Below are positions 6,249-8,952 of a stretch of DNA of 8,952 nucleotides, one piece after another. This stretch comes from Bacteroidales bacterium. Lineage in GTDB: Bacteria; Bacteroidota; Bacteroidia; Bacteroidales; Bacteroidaceae. Within the stretch, counting starts at the first letter, position 1, and every line of letters starts with the position of its first letter. The position numbers were made by a program, and so were the translations under genes. The stretch covers positions 1-8,952 of the forward strand of contig SFKY01000089.1 in NCBI GenBank assembly GCA_004554665.1. The letters are read 5' to 3'. The notes below the pieces were generated by a model. It saw only the letters and a program-made list of their open reading frames with translations, ran no database searches and was not told the origin of the DNA.

Positions 6249-8600
6249 TTATAACTTCAGTGTGAGTGTGCCCATAACGGTAAAGCCGGCCATCGGCATG
6301 AAACCTATCTGGTTGTAACGGTTGTCGAGTGTGTTGCCGTAGCCGATAGCGCTGTACACCCATCCGCCTGCAGCATAGTGGCGGTTGAAGATGTTGTTCA
6401 GATGTAAGCCCACGATGGTTTCCTTGACCCCGGCCAGATGCTTCAGCTTGTAAGCCAGATTCACGTCGGTCTGTGAGTAGCAGGGCAGCGATCGGATGGC
6501 GTTCTCTGTATTGTCGAGGTACTGGCGGCTCACAAAGTTGGTGTGCCAAGTGGCCTCGAAACCCTTGTGGTGGATGTTGACAAATCCGTTGAGCAGGGTA
6601 GAGGGAGAGAACGCAAGGGTGGAGTTGTCATAATGACATGTGCCGGGATTGTCTTCATCGTCCCAGTTTTCCACATACTCGGTGAAGTCCTTGATCTTGT
6701 TCTGGGAGAGTGCTGCGTTACCGGCTATGGTAAGCCATGACAGTGGCGACCAGTCGGCACTCAGCTCCACGCCCATGCGGTAGCTCTTGTCCACATTGGT
6801 GGTCAGGTTCTCGCCGATGTCACTCTGCATGCCCGTCTGTACAAACTGATCCTTGTAGTCCATGTAATAGAGATTGACGCCAGCGTTCCAGTGGGTGCCG
6901 CTGTAGTTGTAGCCGAGTTCGAAATCAAGCAGATGCTCTGCCTCAGGGGCAGGATAGCTGCCATTGTCGGTAAAGTTGTTGCGCTCCGGTTCACGCGATG
7001 CGTAAGCCACAGAAGCGTAAGCACGGTGCCCATTGTGGTGGAAGCTCAGTCCGGCCTTGGGGTTTACGAAATTGTAGTTGGCGTTGATGTCCAGCTTCTG
7101 GTTGTTGTACCCCTCGTTGTCGCTATAGAACTTGTCGTTGATGCCGTCGGTGGTGTAGCCCACGTGGCGGTACTGCACGTCGCCGAATACATCCCACATG
7201 CTGCCAATGTGGTAAGTGGCTTTCACAAAGGCCGAATAGTCGTCCTTGCGGGCATCCGAATCGTAATACATGTAGTCGCCGTTGGCGCGGAACTTGGCAT
7301 CAGCATCCTCGTTGGCAATATAGGTGAGGTAACCGAAGTGCCCGCCACGGAATTGCTGCAGGTTCACGCCTCCCAGCACATCCCATCGCTCACTCTTGTA
7401 GTTGGTATTGTACACTACGCCATACGTATGCTGGGTCAGTCCTTTTCTCCGTACAAAGTCAGAGCACTTCACCAGTTTGCCGTTGTCGTCATAATAAGTG
7501 AGTCCAAACGTGGAAAACTTTTTGTTGGGTCTGAACTCCAGATAGTAACCGTAACCGTAGGTGTAATGCAGGGCCACGTTGTGGCTCCAGTGGGCGTTGG
7601 GTGTCCACACGGCAGACAAGATGTTGTGGTTCTGATAGAAGTTGTCCGTGGTCTTGTCCCAGAAGCTGCCGTCTCTCATCTTGTAACGTGTGGTCATGTA
7701 GTTGCCGTTGGCGTCGGTGGGGAATGCCCAGTTGTCCTCATCGAATACGATGGCCTCGTACAGCGAATTGTAACGTCCGAGCCCATGGTTGTACATGTCT
7801 TTGTAGGTGAGGATGCCCTCGGAGAGCAGCGAAGCATCGTCATTGCCTGCTGTCACGCCGTTCCAAGCCTGTCCTGTCTTCTCGAAGTTGCCCAGATTCT
7901 TATAACTGATGGTGAACGAGTCGCCATAGTAGGTCAACGCTCCCAGGTACGAACCGCTCCGTCCGCCTGTACCGTGCAGATAGCCATCTGTCTTCGTCTC
8001 ATGATAGGCTCCGTTGAGCACCCAGTGATCGGCCAGCATGCCTGTGGAGAAGTTGAGTCCTACGTTGTAGGTGTTGTAAGTGCCGTAGCCCATGTTCACT
8101 TCCAAGGAAGGCTTGACAGAGGGTGCCGCCAAAGCCAGCGAGATGGTTCCTCCGAAGGCACCATCGCCGTTGGTGGAGGTGCCGATACCCCGCTGTATCT
8201 GGGCAGAGCCCATGAGCGCGGCATACGAGTTCATGTTGGCCCAAAACACACACTGGTCTTCGGGCGAGTTGAGCGCCACTCCGTCTACCGTCACATTGAT
8301 ACGGCTGTCGGATGCACCGCGGATACGCAGATGGGTGGTACCCGTACCCACGCCATTCTCGCTCCATGCCATCACGCCGGGGGTGTTGGCAAACAGGAAG
8401 GGGAGCTCACGCCCTGTCTTGGAGAATCCAGTCAACTCTTGTTTCCCGATGTTGGCCACGGCAAACGGCGCGTTCTGCTGCGCGCGTACGCCTTTCACCA
8501 CCACATCTTGCAGATTCACTACGCTCAGCGAGTCGGCCGCCAAAGCCTTGGCGCCAAACATGCCCATGCATGCTGCCACCAGGCATACAATCTTTCTCAT
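6249..8600 (-). CDS. TonB-dependent outer-membrane receptor, probable thiamine receptor
   Basis: A 783-residue outer-membrane receptor and first gene of the thiamine operon. Residues 1-21 form a signal peptide with predicted cleavage ALA|AD. The TonB-box region is LQDVVVKGVRA (30-40). The plug domain (about 42-160) includes ELPFLFANTPGV (65-76), LRIRGASDSRINVTVDGV (91-108) and SAQIQRGIGTSTNGDGAFGG (132-151). The rest is a long barrel rich in Tyr, Asn and Gly with alternating strands, ending in TLTLKL. There is no N-terminal carboxypeptidase-like domain and no SusD partner gene, which argues against glycan import and for a small-molecule ligand. Thiamine or a thiamine derivative is inferred from the TPP riboswitch in its leader and from the downstream PnuC-family gene; the same gene pair under TPP control is known in Bacteroides. 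The ATG at 8600 has AAGGA at 8607-8603, only 2 nt upstream, closer than a typical ribosome site. Confidence 0.93.
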   Translation of the reverse strand: MRKIVCLVAACMGMFGAKALAADSLSVVNLQDVVVKGVRAQQNAPFAVANIGKQELTGFSKTGRELPFLFANTPGVMAWSENGVGTGTTHLRIRGASDSRINVTVDGVALNSPEDQCVFWANMNSYAALMGSAQIQRGIGTSTNGDGAFGGTISLALAAPSVKPSLEVNMGYGTYNTYNVGLNFSTGMLADHWVLNGAYHETKTDGYLHGTGGRSGSYLGALTYYGDSFTISYKNLGNFEKTGQAWNGVTAGNDDASLLSEGILTYKDMYNHGLGRYNSLYEAIVFDEDNWAFPTDANGNYMTTRYKMRDGSFWDKTTDNFYQNHNILSAVWTPNAHWSHNVALHYTYGYGYYLEFRPNKKFSTFGLTYYDDNGKLVKCSDFVRRKGLTQHTYGVVYNTNYKSERWDVLGGVNLQQFRGGHFGYLTYIANEDADAKFRANGDYMYYDSDARKDDYSAFVKATYHIGSMWDVFGDVQYRHVGYTTDGINDKFYSDNEGYNNQKLDINANYNFVNPKAGLSFHHNGHRAYASVAYASREPERNNFTDNGSYPAPEAEHLLDFELGYNYSGTHWNAGVNLYYMDYKDQFVQTGMQSDIGENLTTNVDKSYRMGVELSADWSPLSWLTIAGNAALSQNKIKDFTEYVENWDDEDNPGTCHYDNSTLAFSPSTLLNGFVNIHHKGFEATWHTNFVSRQYLDNTENAIRSLPCYSQTDVNLAYKLKHLAGVKETIVGLHLNNIFNRHYAAGGWVYSAIGYGNTLDNRYNQIGFMPMAGFTVMGTLTLKL

Positions 8601-8635
8601 AGTCCTTAATTCTTATAAAAATACTAACATAAGGG

Positions 8636-8727
8636 GGAGGAATATCCCTGCGTCGGCATTACCCGTATCAGGTTCAATGGGTATAATCTCAGCCGGAAAC
8701 CTATCAAATCGGGCTCCAGCACCCCTT
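8636..8727 (-). promoter_or_regulatory. TPP (thiamine pyrophosphate) riboswitch, THI element
   Basis: Read on the minus strand, the conserved aptamer parts occur in order: GGGGTGC (8725-8719), CTGAGA (8692-8687), a TACCC run, GAACCTGAT (8675-8667) and GGTAATGCCGACGCAGGGA (8663-8645). CTGAGA forms the pyrimidine-sensing pocket, and the last part is part of the pyrophosphate-sensing arm. AAGGGG (8727-8722) can also pair with CCCCTT (8636-8631), closing the element. It lies between a strong promoter and the receptor ATG, 35 nt beyond its end. No G+C hairpin with a U-run follows, so control of translation start seems likelier than transcription termination; TPP should lower expression of the receptor and pnuT. 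Confidence 0.95.
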
Positions 8728-8754
8728 AGAGAGCACCTTGCTCTCCAAGGGTGC
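8719..8754 (-). promoter_or_regulatory. 5'-leader hairpin overlapping the TPP aptamer
   Basis: On the minus strand GAGAGCA (8745-8739 in plus-strand numbering, read leftward) pairs with TGCTCTC (8735-8729) around a 3-nt loop. The stem continues through a G-U wobble (8746 with 8728) into CCCTT (8751-8747) with AAGGG (8727-8723). After one bulged base GCA (8754-8752) pairs with TGC (8721-8719). If transcription starts early enough, the whole first conserved strand of the aptamer is buried in this stem. The pairing is directly visible; its effect on switching is inference. Confidence 0.6.
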
Positions 8755-8784
8755 AAAGTTACGGAAAACCGCAGAAAACACAAA
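8754..8784 (-). promoter_or_regulatory. Promoter of the thiamine uptake operon
   Basis: On the minus strand TTTG (8784-8781) is followed after exactly 19 nt by TAACTTTG (8761-8754), a full match to the Bacteroidota promoter consensus. The expected start, a few bases after the -7 box, lies near 8750-8746, giving a leader of about 150 nt that holds the hairpin and the TPP riboswitch before the receptor ATG at 8600. Confidence 0.75.
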
Positions 8785-8847
8785 ACAAATGGGAGGGAAA
8801 TTCGGTTTTCGGGGTCGAAAAGGACTTATGGGTGACAAAAAGGTAAA

Positions 8848-8952
8848 GTGACATATTACGAGAGTGGTTGCTCTTATAGTGAGATAGCCCGTAAATATGA
8901 CATCAACAGTGGTAATATCATCCATTGGGAGAGGAAATACATGAATAAATGT
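8848..8952 (+). CDS. Partial helix-turn-helix protein, probably transposase-like, cut by window end
   Basis: The frame is open from 8836 to the window end and encodes a peptide with the stretch SYSEIARKYDINSGNIIHW, followed by ERKY, a helix-turn-helix of the kind found at the N-terminus of transposase OrfA proteins (IS3-like and relatives). Just upstream in the same frame is a TGA at 8833-8835, so no ATG is available; GTG at 8848 is the first plausible start. An ATG at 8828 (ATG GGT GAC AAA AAG) lies in another frame and meets TGA at 8849; one extra base in the A-run at 8837-8841 would join it to the helix-turn-helix. The gene may therefore be a decayed insertion-sequence fragment, or may use a non-ATG start. 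Most of it lies outside the window, so class and completeness are uncertain. Confidence 0.45.
   Translation, partial: MTYYESGCSYSEIARKYDINSGNIIHWERKYMNKC

Noticed and set aside
6891..8609. Open frame of 572 codons on the plus strand, antisense to the thiamine receptor gene
   Set aside because: Its product is a Val/His/Gly-rich string with no domain, signal peptide or membrane pattern. It is explained by the codon bias of the true gene on the other strand, which has a full signal peptide, TonB box, plug and barrel.
8704..8925. Open frame of 73 codons on the minus strand over the operon promoter and leader
   Set aside because: It covers the promoter, the 5' hairpin and the start of the TPP aptamer, and runs opposite the helix-turn-helix frame; nothing supports it as a gene.

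Overview
The window looks like chromosomal DNA from a Bacteroidota species, most likely of the Prevotella group (Prevotellaceae). The evidence is a DnaA of Bacteroidales type, two TonB-dependent outer-membrane receptors, a PnuC-type vitamin permease behind a thiamine riboswitch, and promoters of the Bacteroidota form (TTTG, about 20 nt, TAnnTTTG) with little Shine-Dalgarno signal. The genes are moderately GC-rich, and one intergenic spacer is strikingly AT-rich.

Layout from left to right. At 136-1554 (+) is a complete dnaA. It converges on a leftward TonB-dependent receptor gene of the BtuB/siderophore size class (1621-3642, -). A GC-rich hairpin between them is followed by a T-run on the minus strand. 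Upstream of this receptor is an AT-rich block of direct and inverted repeats (about 3661-3810). Next comes a leftward gene for a secreted Asp-box beta-propeller protein with a C-terminal beta-sandwich, resembling sialidase-fold glycosidases (3822-5618, -). Thirty-five bases further upstream is the end of a leftward thiamine uptake operon. It consists of a Bacteroidota promoter (8754-8784), a TPP riboswitch (about 8636-8727), a TonB-dependent receptor (6249-8600) and a PnuC/PnuT-family inner-membrane transporter (5654-6247) that starts one base after the receptor stops. At the right edge a rightward frame with a transposase-type helix-turn-helix enters and is cut off by the window end.

How it fits together: when TPP is scarce, the riboswitch should allow synthesis of an outer-membrane receptor and an inner-membrane facilitator that together import thiamine. 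No thiamine pyrophosphokinase gene follows pnuT, although kinases often sit at that place in related operons. The position is taken by the propeller gene, which may be read through from the operon or have its own promoter.

I see no wholly new system. The points most worth a second look are a long hairpin at the very 5' end of the thiamine mRNA that captures the first conserved strand of the TPP aptamer, the propeller gene placed behind the thiamine operon, a receptor that may be expressed from a nearly leaderless mRNA with an extended signal peptide, and the AT-rich repeat block.
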